NCBI RefSeq assembly: GCF_003611035.1
Contig: NZ_CP030033.1
Span: forward strand, 2,976,001 to 3,040,000
From: Cryobacterium soli
Lineage (GTDB): Bacteria; Actinomycetota; Actinomycetes; Actinomycetales; Microbacteriaceae
Direction of reading: 5' to 3'
DNA: 64,000 nt
Notes under the pieces: generated by a model
Database searches by the model: none
What the model was told of the DNA's origin: nothing
The model's input: the letters and a program-made list of their open reading frames with translations, nothing else
Shown here: piece by piece, positions 54,064 through 62,601 of the stretch
Numbering within the stretch: the stretch's first letter is position 1
How the letters are laid out: every line of letters begins with the position of its first letter
Program-made: the position numbers and the translations under genes

Positions 54064-54657
54064 TCAGGCCCTCTTTCTGGCCTGGTGGCGTGCCACCCGA
54101 TTGCGGTTGCCGCACCCGGCGGATGTGCACCAGAGGCGGTTGTGCCGCGGCGAGGTGTCCAGGTAGACCCAGCCGCACGCGTCGTCGGCGCACTGGCGCG
54201 CGCCGCTGAGGTCCGAACGAAGCAGATCGTGGGCCAGCTCCGCCACGGCGGCCCGGGGGCCGGTGAGATCGGCCGGGGGCCGCCACGACCAGGTCGCACC
54301 ATCCGCCGCGGGCACCAGCGACGACCGGTCGAGCGCCGCGAGGTATTCCCGGGCGATGACCTGGGCCGCCGCCTCGGACGACTCGAAGACGGCCGAGTAA
54401 ATCGCCTCCCTGAGCTCCACGACCGCGGCATGCTCGCGGGCGGCGGCATCCGGTGCGGCCGCGGCCAGCCGGCGCGATTCGCGGGAGCCGCCGGGCAGCA
54501 GGCCGAACTGCTCGCACCAGGCGACGACGTCGTCGAAGGAGGCGAGAGTGTCGATCGACCGGTCGGCGTCGAGCCTCCAGTGCACAGTGTCGACCAGGTC
54601 GAGAGCAGAGTGCCCAGCGACAGCGGGGAACTCGGGGCGGGCCGGCGCGAGGGACAT
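54064..54657 (-). CDS. CGNR zinc finger (ABATE domain) protein
   Basis: A 197-residue protein. The N-terminal ABATE domain (HSALDLVDTVHWRLDADRSID) is followed by a C-terminal zinc finger with C-x4-C-14-C-x4-C spacing, ending CGNRNRVARHQARKRA. These proteins are putative stress-linked transcription regulators. It is divergent from an MFS exporter, which may be its target. Confidence 0.9.
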   Translation of the reverse strand: MSLAPARPEFPAVAGHSALDLVDTVHWRLDADRSIDTLASFDDVVAWCEQFGLLPGGSRESRRLAAAAPDAAAREHAAVVELREAIYSAVFESSEAAAQVIAREYLAALDRSSLVPAADGATWSWRPPADLTGPRAAVAELAHDLLRSDLSGARQCADDACGWVYLDTSPRHNRLWCTSAGCGNRNRVARHQARKRA

Positions 54658-54690
54658 GCATCGATGCTAACGCCTGATCTGCCATTGCGC

Positions 54691-54719
54691 CATTAGCCCG
54701 GTTCTGCCAGGGTCTAATG
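54691..54719. promoter_or_regulatory. Inverted CATTAG repeat in the CGNR/MFS divergent promoter
   Basis: CATTAG (54691-54696) and CTAATG (54714-54719) are inverted copies, 17 bp apart, just before the MFS start; a third CATTAG is inside the coding start (54738). TCTAAT here could also serve as a -10 element for a nearly leaderless MFS message. Its role as a regulator site is inferred. Confidence 0.4.
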
Positions 54720-54720
54720 T

Positions 54721-56043
54721 GTGAACAACAAAACACCCATTAGAAGCCGACCGTCCTCTCTCGGCCGGGACTTCCGGCTGTTCTGGCTGGCCCAGGGTGC
54801 GTCATCCGCCGGCGGGCAGATCAGCGAACTCGCGATCCCTCTCCTGGCCGTGGTGGTCCTGAACGCCTCGGTGGCCGAGGTGGGACTCCTCGGCGCGGCC
54901 CGATGGTTGCCCTTTCTGCTGCTCACCCTCCCGCTCGGCGTCATGGTGGACCGGTTGCGCCGCCGTCCGGTGCTGGTGTTCTCGGATCTCGCACGTGCCG
55001 CGCTCACCCTGGTCGTCGTTGCCTTCGCGTTCACGGGTGCGCTGACGCTGTCGACCCTCGTGGTCCTGGTCGCGTTGATCGGGGTCTTCACCGTCTCCTT
55101 CGAGGTCAGTTACCAGTCGTACCTTCCCGCCGTCGTCGGCAGGGACGAGCTCGAACGCGCCAACGGCCGCCTCCAGGCCACCACTGCCGCGACCGAGGTC
55201 GGCGGCCCGGGCCTCGGGGGCCTGTTGATCCAGGCGCTCTCCGCCCCGTGGGCGCTCCTCGCGCACCTGCTCACCTATCTCGTCTCCGCCACCGCGCTGC
55301 TGGGCATCAGGACGGTGGAGAGCGCGCCACCACGAACAGGCCGGAGCGCCCTGAGGGACCTCGCCGACGGCCTCGCGTTCGTGCGTCGGGACCGCTACCT
55401 CGTCTCACTGATCGGGTTCGCGGCCATCTACAACCTCTTCGCGCAGTGGATCATGGTGCTCTTCACCGTGCACGCCGTGCGTGAACTCGGCCTCTCGGCG
55501 GGGCATCTGGGCCTCGTGTTCAGCCTCGGTGCGATCGGCGCCGTCGTCGGAGCCGCCCTGGCCCCGGTCAGTGTGCGCAGGTTCGGGGCCGGCCCCGTGC
55601 TGATCGCCTGCGCCGCGCTCGAGTGCGTCGCCCTGGCCGTGCTGCCCCTGGTCGGCAGCTCCTGGCCCACGCCGACCATTGTCGCTGTTCTCATCGGAGT
55701 CTTCGCCGTCAACGGCGCCGGCACCTCCCTCTCGAGCGTTGTCGCCCTCACCCTGCGGCAACTGCGCACCCCCGACCACATCCTCGGCCGGGTCAATGCC
55801 ACCATGCGCTGGATCTCCTACGGTGTTATCTCCATCGGCGCCGCCCTGGGCGGCGTGGTCGGCGAGCTCCTCGGCACTCGACTGGGTCTCGCCGTGGGCT
55901 GCGCCGGCACGCTGCTGACCGTCGTCTGGGTCGCCGCGTCCCCGCTCCGCCGCATCGGGGACCCGCAACGTCTCGCCGTTCCACACACGGTCACGCCTTC
56001 GGGGTCGGAGCCTTCTGCAGCCAGGGCCGCAGCCGCCGGGTGA
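54721..56043 (+). CDS. MFS transporter
   Basis: A 440-residue 12-helix major facilitator. It begins LGRDFRLFWLAQGASSAGGQISELAIPL and has the conserved loop LPLGVMVDRLRRRPVLV. This is the MFS_3 enterobactin-exporter-like group of drug or siderophore exporters. GTG 54721 lies within a TCTAATGTGTG context, suggesting a leaderless transcript. Its 3' end overlaps the next convergent gene by 53 bp. Confidence 0.88.
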   Translation: MNNKTPIRSRPSSLGRDFRLFWLAQGASSAGGQISELAIPLLAVVVLNASVAEVGLLGAARWLPFLLLTLPLGVMVDRLRRRPVLVFSDLARAALTLVVVAFAFTGALTLSTLVVLVALIGVFTVSFEVSYQSYLPAVVGRDELERANGRLQATTAATEVGGPGLGGLLIQALSAPWALLAHLLTYLVSATALLGIRTVESAPPRTGRSALRDLADGLAFVRRDRYLVSLIGFAAIYNLFAQWIMVLFTVHAVRELGLSAGHLGLVFSLGAIGAVVGAALAPVSVRRFGAGPVLIACAALECVALAVLPLVGSSWPTPTIVAVLIGVFAVNGAGTSLSSVVALTLRQLRTPDHILGRVNATMRWISYGVISIGAALGGVVGELLGTRLGLAVGCAGTLLTVVWVAASPLRRIGDPQRLAVPHTVTPSGSEPSAARAAAAG

Positions 56044-56608
56044 TGAACGGCATCACGAGGTAGGTCATGGTGGGCGCCATCACGAACGTGGTCAGCAGGA
56101 TGCGCAGCACCGTCGGGATGTCGTTCCACTCCGGGTCGACCCCGGTGACCAGGTAAGTGAAGAGCACGTTCAGCGGGAAGAAGCCCAGCCCGATGGCCAC
56201 GGCCTGCTTCCACCGCGGCGGCTGGAACGGCGCTGAGGGGCCCGCGTTCTCCTGCGATTCGTCGAACCAGCCCTCGATGCCGGTGCGCTTGACCACGTGC
56301 GATTCGAGCACCAGGCCCTCGCCCTCGTGCAGCCAGCTGGTGCGGGCGATCGAGTTCTCCCAGGCCTCCAGCGACGCCGCATCCTGGAATTTGTAGAGCA
56401 TGTGCCAGTGACCGCTCCCGGCATGCGCGCGCACCCAGCCGGAGCCGAGGAAGCCGGGGTACTCGTTGGCGAGATCCATGCCGGTCTGCACCCAGTGGGT
56501 GGCCTCGTCGAAGCGCTCGGGCGCGACGCGGCGCCGGATGGACACGGTGACGGGAACGTCTGCGGGAGCTTGTGGCGCGCTGTCGTTCCCCGCTGCAGCT
56601 GGAGACAT
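55991..56608 (-). CDS. Antibiotic biosynthesis monooxygenase domain protein with membrane tail
   Basis: A 205-residue protein. The N-terminal ABM fold (VPVTVSIRRRVAPERFDEATHWV and GSGHWHMLYKFQDAASLEAWENS) is joined to two C-terminal membrane helices (KQAVAIGLGFFPLNVLFTYLV and ILLTTFVMAPTMTYLVMPFI). This combination is found in several bacteria; the function is unknown. It overlaps the MFS gene by 53 bp on the opposite strand. Confidence 0.85.
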   Translation of the reverse strand: MSPAAAGNDSAPQAPADVPVTVSIRRRVAPERFDEATHWVQTGMDLANEYPGFLGSGWVRAHAGSGHWHMLYKFQDAASLEAWENSIARTSWLHEGEGLVLESHVVKRTGIEGWFDESQENAGPSAPFQPPRWKQAVAIGLGFFPLNVLFTYLVTGVDPEWNDIPTVLRILLTTFVMAPTMTYLVMPFITRRLRPWLQKAPTPKA

Positions 56609-56633
56609 GGGTTAAGTATGAGCGACGGCCTGG

Positions 56634-57373
56634 TCAGCCCTGGCGCGTCGGCCTGATCGTCAGGTCGCCTATTTCGACGTCGTGGGGCTGCTCGATCGCG
56701 AACGCGATCGCCCGGGCAACCGCTGCGGCAGGGATGCCTATAGCGGCCATCGAAGCCTGCGCGGCCTCACGGATGCGGACATCTGCGATGGCGTCGACGA
56801 GTTCGGTCTGTATGTAGCCGGGGGAGATCGACGTCGTGCGCAGGACACCATCCGTCGACTCCTGTCGCAGGCCTACCATCAAGGTTCTGACGGCGTTCTT
56901 TGTGGCCGCGTAGACGGCCTGCGTCGGCACGATCTTGATACCCGATGTGGACACGGTGGTCACGAAATGTCCGCGCCCCTGCGAGTGGAAGACCGGCATG
57001 GCCGCGGCGATGCCGTTCAGAACACCGCGGAGGTTCACATCGATCATCGACGACCAGCCATCGGTGTCGAGTTCCATGATCGGGGACAACGCTGAGACCC
57101 CGGCGTTGCTGACTAAGACATCCAGGCGGCCGAACACATCAACCGTCCGAGCGACGAAGTCCACCAGTGTCGGTGCTGACGTGACATCGACTTGGCACGC
57201 GATGGCACGACCTCCCGCCTCGACTATCTCAGCGACGATGCCGTCAAGACGCTCGGCACGACGCGCCCCGAGCGCCACGAGGCCCCTCGCTCCGCGAGTA
57301 ACCGGGCCGTTGCTTCGCCGATGCCGCTGCTGGCTCCCGTGACGGCAACCACCGTGCCTGCCATGTCGCTCAT
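56634..57373 (-). pseudogene. Short-chain dehydrogenase, frameshifted near the N-terminus
   Basis: The N-terminal cofactor region is in one frame (GTVVAVTGASSGIGEATARLLAERGA, 57373 to about 57297). The rest of the enzyme is in another, starting VALGARRAERLDG and continuing with LVSNAG and the active-site YAATK. One base appears to be missing near 57295-57305, in a GGGGCC stretch. Both halves look intact otherwise, so it is a recent mutation or an assembly error. It is divergent from a TetR gene across two palindromes. Confidence 0.8.
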
Positions 57374-57405
57374 TTTCGTTGCCAATCGATCGGTATCACT
57401 AGAGT

Positions 57406-57417
57406 GGACACGTGTCC
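57406..57417. promoter_or_regulatory. TetR-type operator 1
   Basis: The perfect palindrome GGACACGTGTCC between the divergent SDR and TetR genes. An identical copy lies 30 bp away, about three helical turns. Confidence 0.8.
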
Positions 57418-57435
57418 GCTTCGGGTCAACAATAC

Positions 57436-57447
57436 GGACACGTGTCC
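57436..57447. promoter_or_regulatory. TetR-type operator 2
   Basis: A second exact GGACACGTGTCC, flanked by C and G in the same way as copy 1. Twin copies on the same helical face suggest cooperative binding by the adjacent TetR regulator, controlling both directions. Confidence 0.8.
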
Positions 57448-57478
57448 GCTTAAGCAACCGAGAGCGCCCTGGAGACCA

Positions 57479-58054
57479 GTGAACCCGTCAATGCCCCGCG
57501 CAGACGCCCGGAACAATCGCGCTCGCATCGTCGAGGCGGCCCGCGACGCGATTGCGCTTGCAGGGCCGGACGGTGAGTTGCGGTTGAACGCGATCGCCCA
57601 GAAAGCCGGCGTGGGCCAGGGCACTCTCTACCGGCATTTTCCGACCCGCGCAGACCTGCTGGTCGAGGTCTACCGGCATGATGTCGACGAACTCGTTGCG
57701 GTGGCCAGCACGCTCCTCGAGACCGAAGCGCCGTTCACTGCGCTCGCGCTCTGGTTCGACCGCGTTGCCGATTACGCCCGCGTCAAACGCGGAGTCTTCG
57801 CGGCTGTCGAAGCCTCGGTGTGGAAGGATCTCAGCGCGCACAGCCTCGGTCCCATCGGTGAGGCGCTCACTCTGCTGCTCGATGCCGGTCGCAGCGCCGG
57901 CGTCATTCGAGCGGATGTCGACGCCGCGGACGTCATCAGTCTGATCGGCTTTCTCACCCGTCTGGAGGAGACCGATTGGGACGTACGAGCCCGGCATCTG
58001 CTCGCGATAGTACTCGACGGCCTGCGGGCACCCGGGGACGGGAGCGAGAGCTAG
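57479..58054 (+). CDS. TetR family transcriptional regulator
   Basis: About 191 residues. The N-terminal HTH reads ARIVEAARDAIALAG, then AIAQKAGVGQGTLYRHFPTRADLLVEVYR. The ligand domain ends with LTRLEETDWDVRARHLLAIVLDGL, typical of the SCO4008-like C-terminal subgroup. GTG 57479 is favoured by GGAG at 57471-57474; ATG 57491 is the alternative. It probably represses the divergent SDR gene. It overlaps the convergent exonuclease gene by 4 bp. Confidence 0.9.
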   Translation: MNPSMPRADARNNRARIVEAARDAIALAGPDGELRLNAIAQKAGVGQGTLYRHFPTRADLLVEVYRHDVDELVAVASTLLETEAPFTALALWFDRVADYARVKRGVFAAVEASVWKDLSAHSLGPIGEALTLLLDAGRSAGVIRADVDAADVISLIGFLTRLEETDWDVRARHLLAIVLDGLRAPGDGSES

Positions 58055-58887
58055 AAGATCATCGGGCGGTCGTCGTCCTCGTCCTCGGTCTCGAGGTCCA
58101 CGAGCACGGGCACGTGGTCGCTGGGCGCGTCGCCCTTGCGCTCATCGCGGTGGATGCTCGCATCCGTCACCAGCTCGCCGAACGCCGGCGAGCCGAGGAT
58201 GAAGTCGATGCGCAGGCCCTCATTGCGCGGGAACCGCAGCGCCTTGTAGTCCCAGTAGGTGAACCCCTCAGGCACGATCGGGCGCACCACGTCGGTGAAG
58301 CCCGCCGCCTCGAACGCCTCGAAGGCGCTGCGCTCTGCCGGCGAGATGTGCGTGGAGACGCCGGGAATGAGGGTCGGGTCGCCCACATCGGAGTCCAGCG
58401 GGGCCACGTTCCAGTCGCCCATCAGCGCCATCGCCAGCTTCGGGTTGCGGGTCAGTTCGTCGACGGCGTGGGTCTTCAACCGGGCCAGCCAGTCCAGCTT
58501 GTACACGTAGTGCGGGTCGTCGAGCGAGCGGCCGTTGGGCACGTAGAGGCTCCACAGCCGCATGTCGTTCACGGTGACGCCGAGCGCGCGGGCCTCCAGC
58601 GGCAGCCCGGGGCCCTCTTCACCCTTGAGGAAGCCGGGCATCTCGGGGAACGCGGTGGCCACATCCGTCATCTCGTGGCGGCTGGCGAACGCGACGCCGT
58701 TCCACTGGCTGAGGCCGTGCACGGCCAGCTCGTAGCCGGCGTCTTCGAACGCCTGTGCCGGGAACTGCTCGGGCTTGCACTTGATCTCCTGCATGGCGAG
58801 CACGTCGATGTCCTCCCGCACCATCCAGTCGACCACCCGGTCGACGCGGGCACGGATGGAGTTGACGTTCCAGGTGGCGATGCGCAT
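58051..58887 (-). CDS. xthA: Exodeoxyribonuclease III
   Basis: A 278-residue AP endonuclease/3'-exonuclease of the ExoIII family. It begins MRIATWNVNSIRARVDRVVDW and has QEIKCKPEQFP (metal Glu), SLYVPNGRSLDD, MGDWNVAPLDSDVGDP and the C-terminal PSDHVPVLVDL (catalytic Asp-His). It repairs abasic sites and blocked 3' ends. An acidic tail of about 10 residues ends it. Confidence 0.94.
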   Translation of the reverse strand: MRIATWNVNSIRARVDRVVDWMVREDIDVLAMQEIKCKPEQFPAQAFEDAGYELAVHGLSQWNGVAFASRHEMTDVATAFPEMPGFLKGEEGPGLPLEARALGVTVNDMRLWSLYVPNGRSLDDPHYVYKLDWLARLKTHAVDELTRNPKLAMALMGDWNVAPLDSDVGDPTLIPGVSTHISPAERSAFEAFEAAGFTDVVRPIVPEGFTYWDYKALRFPRNEGLRIDFILGSPAFGELVTDASIHRDERKGDAPSDHVPVLVDLETEDEDDDRPMIF

Positions 58888-58956
58888 GCACCCCAGCCTA
58901 TTTGGCGCGGGCGCGCGAGAAACCTCGCTGACACACGTGAGTGGCAGGATGGTTGC

Positions 58957-59958
58957 ATGTCGGAATTGCAGATCGGTTACGCGGCCATGTTGGAGCAGTT
59001 CGCCCCCGCCGAGGCGGTGGCCCTGTCGGCGTATGCGGAGGAACACGGGTTCTCCGGCGTCATGGCGGCGGACCACTTCCAGCCGTGGGTGCCCGCCCAG
59101 GGCGAATCCTCGTTCGTGTGGAGCGTGCTCGCCGCGATCGGCGAGCGCACCAAGGGCGATATGGGCCCGGGCGTCACCGCGCCCACGTTCCGCTGGCACC
59201 CGGCCATGGTGGCGCAGGCCTCCGCCACGCTCGCCTCGATGTACCCGGGACGGCACTGGCTGGGGCTGGGCTCCGGTGAGGCGCTCAACGAGCACATCGT
59301 CGGCGGCTACTGGCCCGAAGCGCCCGAGCGGATCAACCGCATGTTCGAGGCCATCGAGATCATCTCCAAGCTGTTCGCCGCGTCGATCGCCGGTAAGGAC
59401 GTCAAGCACTCCGGCCAGTTCTACAAGCTCGAATCCACCCGGCTGTGGACCATGCCGGAGGTGGCGCCGGAGATCCTCGTGGCCACCGCCGGCCCGGTCA
59501 CGGCCAAGCGCGCCGGCCGGCACGCCGACGGCCTCATCACTGTGGGCGCCCCGCTCGAGAAGATCTCGATGCTCTTCGGCAAGTTCGACGACGGCGCCCG
59601 CGAAGCAGGCAAGGACCCGTCGACCATGCCCAAGGTGCTGCAGCTGCACATGAGCTGGGCCGAGACCGACGAAGAGGCCATGCGCAACGCACTGCACGAA
59701 TGGCCCAACGGCGGCATGAAGTTTCCCAAGGGCGACATCCGCTCACCGTTCGAGTTCGAGCAGATGGCCAAGATGGTGCGCCCGGAGGACTTTGAAGGCC
59801 GCATGATCATCTCGGCGGACCCCGACGAGCACCGTGCCTACATCCAGAAGTTCGTCGACCTGGGCTTCGACAAGATCTACCTGCACAACGTGGGCCGCAA
59901 CCAGCGCCAGTGGATCGACGTCTTCGGCCGCGACGTGCTGCCGAAGCTCGCCCGGTAG
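58957..59958 (+). CDS. LLM class F420-dependent oxidoreductase, G6PDH-related family
   Basis: A 333-residue luciferase-like enzyme. It opens [38 protein letters not shown] and has [20 protein letters not shown], the F420 phosphate/phenol region, and [18 protein letters not shown] near the end. It resembles the F420-dependent glucose-6-phosphate-dehydrogenase-like family, though specificity is not set by visible residues. It precedes cofE by only 2 bp, so it is linked with cofactor synthesis. Confidence 0.9.
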   Translation: MSELQIGYAAMLEQFAPAEAVALSAYAEEHGFSGVMAADHFQPWVPAQGESSFVWSVLAAIGERTKGDMGPGVTAPTFRWHPAMVAQASATLASMYPGRHWLGLGSGEALNEHIVGGYWPEAPERINRMFEAIEIISKLFAASIAGKDVKHSGQFYKLESTRLWTMPEVAPEILVATAGPVTAKRAGRHADGLITVGAPLEKISMLFGKFDDGAREAGKDPSTMPKVLQLHMSWAETDEEAMRNALHEWPNGGMKFPKGDIRSPFEFEQMAKMVRPEDFEGRMIISADPDEHRAYIQKFVDLGFDKIYLHNVGRNQRQWIDVFGRDVLPKLAR

Positions 59959-59960
59959 CG

Positions 59961-61211
59961 ATGGGCATGTCCGGTGCGGCCGGGCCGGATTCCCGGCTTG
60001 AGGTGTTCGTGCTGCCCGGAATCGGCGAGATCCACGCCGGCGACGACCTAGCCGCGATCATCCTTGCTGCGGCAGGCGCCCTGCTCGCCGATGGCGACAT
60101 CCTCGCCGTGACCAGCAAGATCGTCTCCAAGGCCGAGGGCCGCCAGGTCGCCGCGACCGACCGGGAGCAGGCGATCACCGACGAGACCGTGCGCGTGGTG
60201 GCGACCCGCGCACATCCGGGCGGCGTGACCCGCATCGTTGAGAACCGGCAGGGCCTGGTGATGGCCGCCGCCGGGGTCGACGCCAGCAACGTGGCCGCCG
60301 GCACCGTGCTGCTGCTGCCGGTCGACCCGGATGCCTCCGCCCGCGCCCTCTGCGCCGCCGTGCGGGAGGCCACCGGGCTGCGGGTTGGCGTGCTCATCAC
60401 CGACACCGTGGGCCGTCCCTGGCGGGACGGCCAGACCGACATCGCCATCGGCGCGGCGGGTGTGGCGGTGCTCGACGACCTGCGCGGCACGGCGGATGCG
60501 CACGGTCGCCGGCTCGACGTCACCGTCGCCGCGGTCGCGGACGAGATCGCCGGGGCCGCCGACCTCATCAAGGGCAAGACCAGCGGCAACCCCGTGGCCG
60601 TGCTGCGCGGGCTCGCACAGCTGGTGGGCCCGATCGACGCGGGCGATCGCGGCGCCCGGCGCCTGCTGCGCGATAGCGCGAACGACATGTTCCGCGTCGG
60701 CAGCGCAGAGGCCTACGCGGAGGGGTACGCGGCCGGGCTGGCGGCGGCGGCGGGTGCACTCGCATCTGCATCTGCGCCAGCACCAGCGTCAACGCCCGCA
60801 TCCGCATCCGAATCCGCATCCGAATCCGAATCCGAATCCGCATCCGAATCCGAATCCGCATCCGAATCCGCACCCGCATCCGCTGCGTTGCGCGAGCCAA
60901 CGGGAGCAGAAGATGTTGCCGAGTTGCGGCAAAACGCCCCTTCAACGCTCCCGAACGGGAAGGATGCGGCAACTCGCGAAATTCCGTCCGCCGAGTTGCG
61001 GCAAACTCCTCCTTCCGAGCTCCCCACGGGGCACTTCGCGGCAACTCGCGAGACGCCCGCGGGTGACTTGCCAGTTGGAGCCCCTTCCGCAGCCGCCAAT
61101 GGGCCTCAAGTGGCAACTCGAGTCGGATCCGCGGGTGAGGTGGCAGTTGCGGCCCCTTCAGACGGCGCGAATGGGCCTGAAGTGGCAACTCGCGGAACCG
61201 TATCCTGGTGA
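59961..61211 (+). CDS. cofE: Coenzyme F420-0:L-glutamate ligase with a repeat-rich C-terminal extension
   Basis: A 416-residue protein. The catalytic part (about residues 1-255) has [51 protein letters not shown] and [14 protein letters not shown]; it adds gamma-linked glutamates to F420-0. A typical CofE ends near 250. Here a Ser/Glu hexamer-repeat linker (about 265-310) is followed by four 24-residue tandem repeats (321-416). Mycobacterial FbiB has a nitroreductase-like domain at this end; it is absent. The extension is the odd feature. Confidence 0.93.
   Translation: MGMSGAAGPDSRLEVFVLPGIGEIHAGDDLAAIILAAAGALLADGDILAVTSKIVSKAEGRQVAATDREQAITDETVRVVATRAHPGGVTRIVENRQGLVMAAAGVDASNVAAGTVLLLPVDPDASARALCAAVREATGLRVGVLITDTVGRPWRDGQTDIAIGAAGVAVLDDLRGTADAHGRRLDVTVAAVADEIAGAADLIKGKTSGNPVAVLRGLAQLVGPIDAGDRGARRLLRDSANDMFRVGSAEAYAEGYAAGLAAAAGALASASAPAPASTPASASESASESESESASESESASESAPASAALREPTGAEDVAELRQNAPSTLPNGKDAATREIPSAELRQTPPSELPTGHFAATRETPAGDLPVGAPSAAANGPQVATRVGSAGEVAVAAPSDGANGPEVATRGTVSW
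60797..60882. repeat. Hexanucleotide repeat (CATCCG/AATCCG) in cofE
   Basis: An interrupted array of CATCCG and AATCCG units, in frame, encoding alternating Ala-Ser and Glu-Ser. It joins the catalytic part of CofE to the 72-nt repeats. Slippage should make it length-variable. Confidence 0.85.
60921..61208. repeat. Four 72-nt tandem repeats, each with a 60-nt imperfect palindrome
   Basis: Copies start at exactly 60921, 60993, 61065 and 61137. Each contains a 60-nt palindrome-like block whose best arms are GAGTTGC...GCAACTC (copies 1 and 2), with later copies diverged. In frame they encode 24 residues per unit, such as [20 protein letters not shown]. Together they form the end of CofE. Confidence 0.88.
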
Positions 61212-61924
61212 GCTGGGTGTGCGTGGTGCCCGTGAAGGGCAGTGCACGCGCCAAGAGCCGGCTGGGTGAGCTGCCCGAGCCCTTCCCCGCGCGCGGTGCA
61301 CTCGCCGAGGCCTTCGCGCTCGACACCGTGGCGGCGCTGCTCGCGGCCCCGATGGTGCAGCGGGTCATCGTGGTGACCGCCGACCCCGCTGCCGCCGGGC
61401 CGTTGGCCGCCCTGGGCGCTCAGATCGTGCCTGAGTCGCCGCAAACCTCCCCATCGGATGCCGCGAAGGGGCACGTCGCGGCACCTCGCGACCCGCTCAA
61501 CGCCGCCATCGCCGAGGGTGTGCGGGTGGCTCAGGAGCTGTATCCGCAGAGCAACATCGCCGTACTCACCGGAGACCTGCCCGCCCTCACGGTGGCGGAT
61601 GTCGAGATGACCCTCGCCGCCGCATCCGCCCACGATCGTGCCATGGTCGCCGACGAAGAGGGCACGGGCACCACCACTCTGCTCGCCCGAGCCGGCCTGC
61701 GCCTGGTGCCGAGGTTCGGTCCCGGTTCCCGCGCCGCGCACGAGGCGGCCGGTCACGTGCCGCTGGACATGCCCGCCACGGCGTCGATCCGCCGCGACGT
61801 CGACACCGTCGCCGACCTCGCCGAGGTGCTGCGCCGCGGCGTCGGAGCGCACACCAGCGCCCTGATCGCGCTGTCGCAGCCCATGCCGACGGAAACCCCT
61901 GACCGGCCCGGTCCGACCGCGTGA
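61208..61924 (+). CDS. cofC: 2-phospho-L-lactate guanylyltransferase
   Basis: A 238-residue nucleotidyltransferase activating phospholactate or phosphoenolpyruvate for F420. It begins [18 protein letters not shown] and has [27 protein letters not shown] and [23 protein letters not shown]. The family length is about 210-218; the surplus equals a 20-residue insertion (76-95) encoded by a copy of the cofE palindromic element. The GTG start overlaps the cofE stop. Confidence 0.92.
   Translation: MSWVCVVPVKGSARAKSRLGELPEPFPARGALAEAFALDTVAALLAAPMVQRVIVVTADPAAAGPLAALGAQIVPESPQTSPSDAAKGHVAAPRDPLNAAIAEGVRVAQELYPQSNIAVLTGDLPALTVADVEMTLAAASAHDRAMVADEEGTGTTTLLARAGLRLVPRFGPGSRAAHEAAGHVPLDMPATASIRRDVDTVADLAEVLRRGVGAHTSALIALSQPMPTETPDRPGPTA
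61433..61492 (+). repeat. 60-nt palindromic element inserted in cofC
   Basis: Starts GAGTCGCCGCAAAC and ends GCGGCACCTCGCGAC, aligning over its whole length with the four cofE blocks. It is in the same reading phase: [20 protein letters not shown] here, [20 protein letters not shown] in cofE copy 2. Removing it restores a normal-length CofC. Confidence 0.85.
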
Positions 61925-62301
61925 CCTACGCGCGGGTTGCCGCCATCATTCTGATCGTCCTCGGCCTCCTTGCCGCCGTCACCGGCGCGGCGTTCTCCTA
62001 CGCGACAGGCGTCGCAAAAGGTGCAGACCACGGCTGCCTCGTCGAAGGGCCGTATTCCCCGCTCGCCGATGTATCGGAACGTTCGGACATCGTCGCCGGC
62101 AGCTTCTCGATCTGGCCGCTGGGCCGCTCCTGCGCCTGGGACAGGGCGGACGGCACGGGAACGGTTGTGGCTGGGCCGGGCTGGGGCGAGACGGTCTTCG
62201 TCGTCGGCGCGCTCGGGGTGAGCGTCGTGGGCGTAGGGCTGCTGGCGACGCGGCGTGGCCGGGCGACCCGGCCGACCGAGCCAGGCTCGCCGGGTGACTG
62301 A
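61921..62301 (+). CDS. Hypothetical two-helix membrane protein
   Basis: A 126-residue protein with membrane helices near residues 8-28 and 90-108. The extracytoplasmic loop between them has two Cys (GCLVEGP and RSCAWD), likely a disulfide. I do not recognise the family. The GTG start overlaps the cofC stop, making it the last gene of the F420 operon; a role in F420 use is not shown. Confidence 0.72.
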   Translation: MTYARVAAIILIVLGLLAAVTGAAFSYATGVAKGADHGCLVEGPYSPLADVSERSDIVAGSFSIWPLGRSCAWDRADGTGTVVAGPGWGETVFVVGALGVSVVGVGLLATRRGRATRPTEPGSPGD

Positions 62302-62601
62302 ACCCTGGGCGATTGACATTGACGCAGGAGCCTGTGAGGCTCGACCTGAATCAATGTTCATCTTAATTTCCCGATTGGCCAGCAAATCTAGCCAGGAATG
62401 ACGTCGTCTCGTCACACCCGGCCGGCACAGCCGAACCGATCGCGTCGGATGGCCGGCAGGGGAGCTACGAGCCACTCCTTACCTGGAGGGCCTTGCGCCA
62501 TACCTACTTTTCAGTTGGGTGCCGACGGCAATTGTCATCACAATTGTCGGGCTCATCCGCTTCAAGCGCGCAGAACGAAGAAGTCGCTGAGGAGATCGAG
62601 G
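62302..62601. other. Intergenic interval with nested hairpin and a possible small reading frame
   Basis: The 300-bp gap between convergent genes holds the nested hairpin at 62311-62362. A frame from 62480 to 62590 reads LEGLAPYLLFSWVPTAIVIT and then IVGLIRFKRAERRSR, like a one-helix membrane peptide, but it lacks an ATG, GTG or TTG in a suitable place. It may be a remnant of a small gene. Confidence 0.4.
62311..62362. repeat. Nested hairpin between convergent genes
   Basis: The inner stem is GAGCCT-GTG-AGGCTC (62328-62342). The outer arms are GATTGACATTGA (62311-62322) and TCAATGTTCATC (62351-62362), with CATTGA/TCAATG pairing fully. TTAATTT follows, so it can end transcription rightward. 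Confidence 0.7.

Noticed and set aside
60797..61208. Possible CRISPR array in the cofE repeats
   Set aside because: The repeats are contiguous, in frame, diverging and without unique spacers; no cas genes are near.
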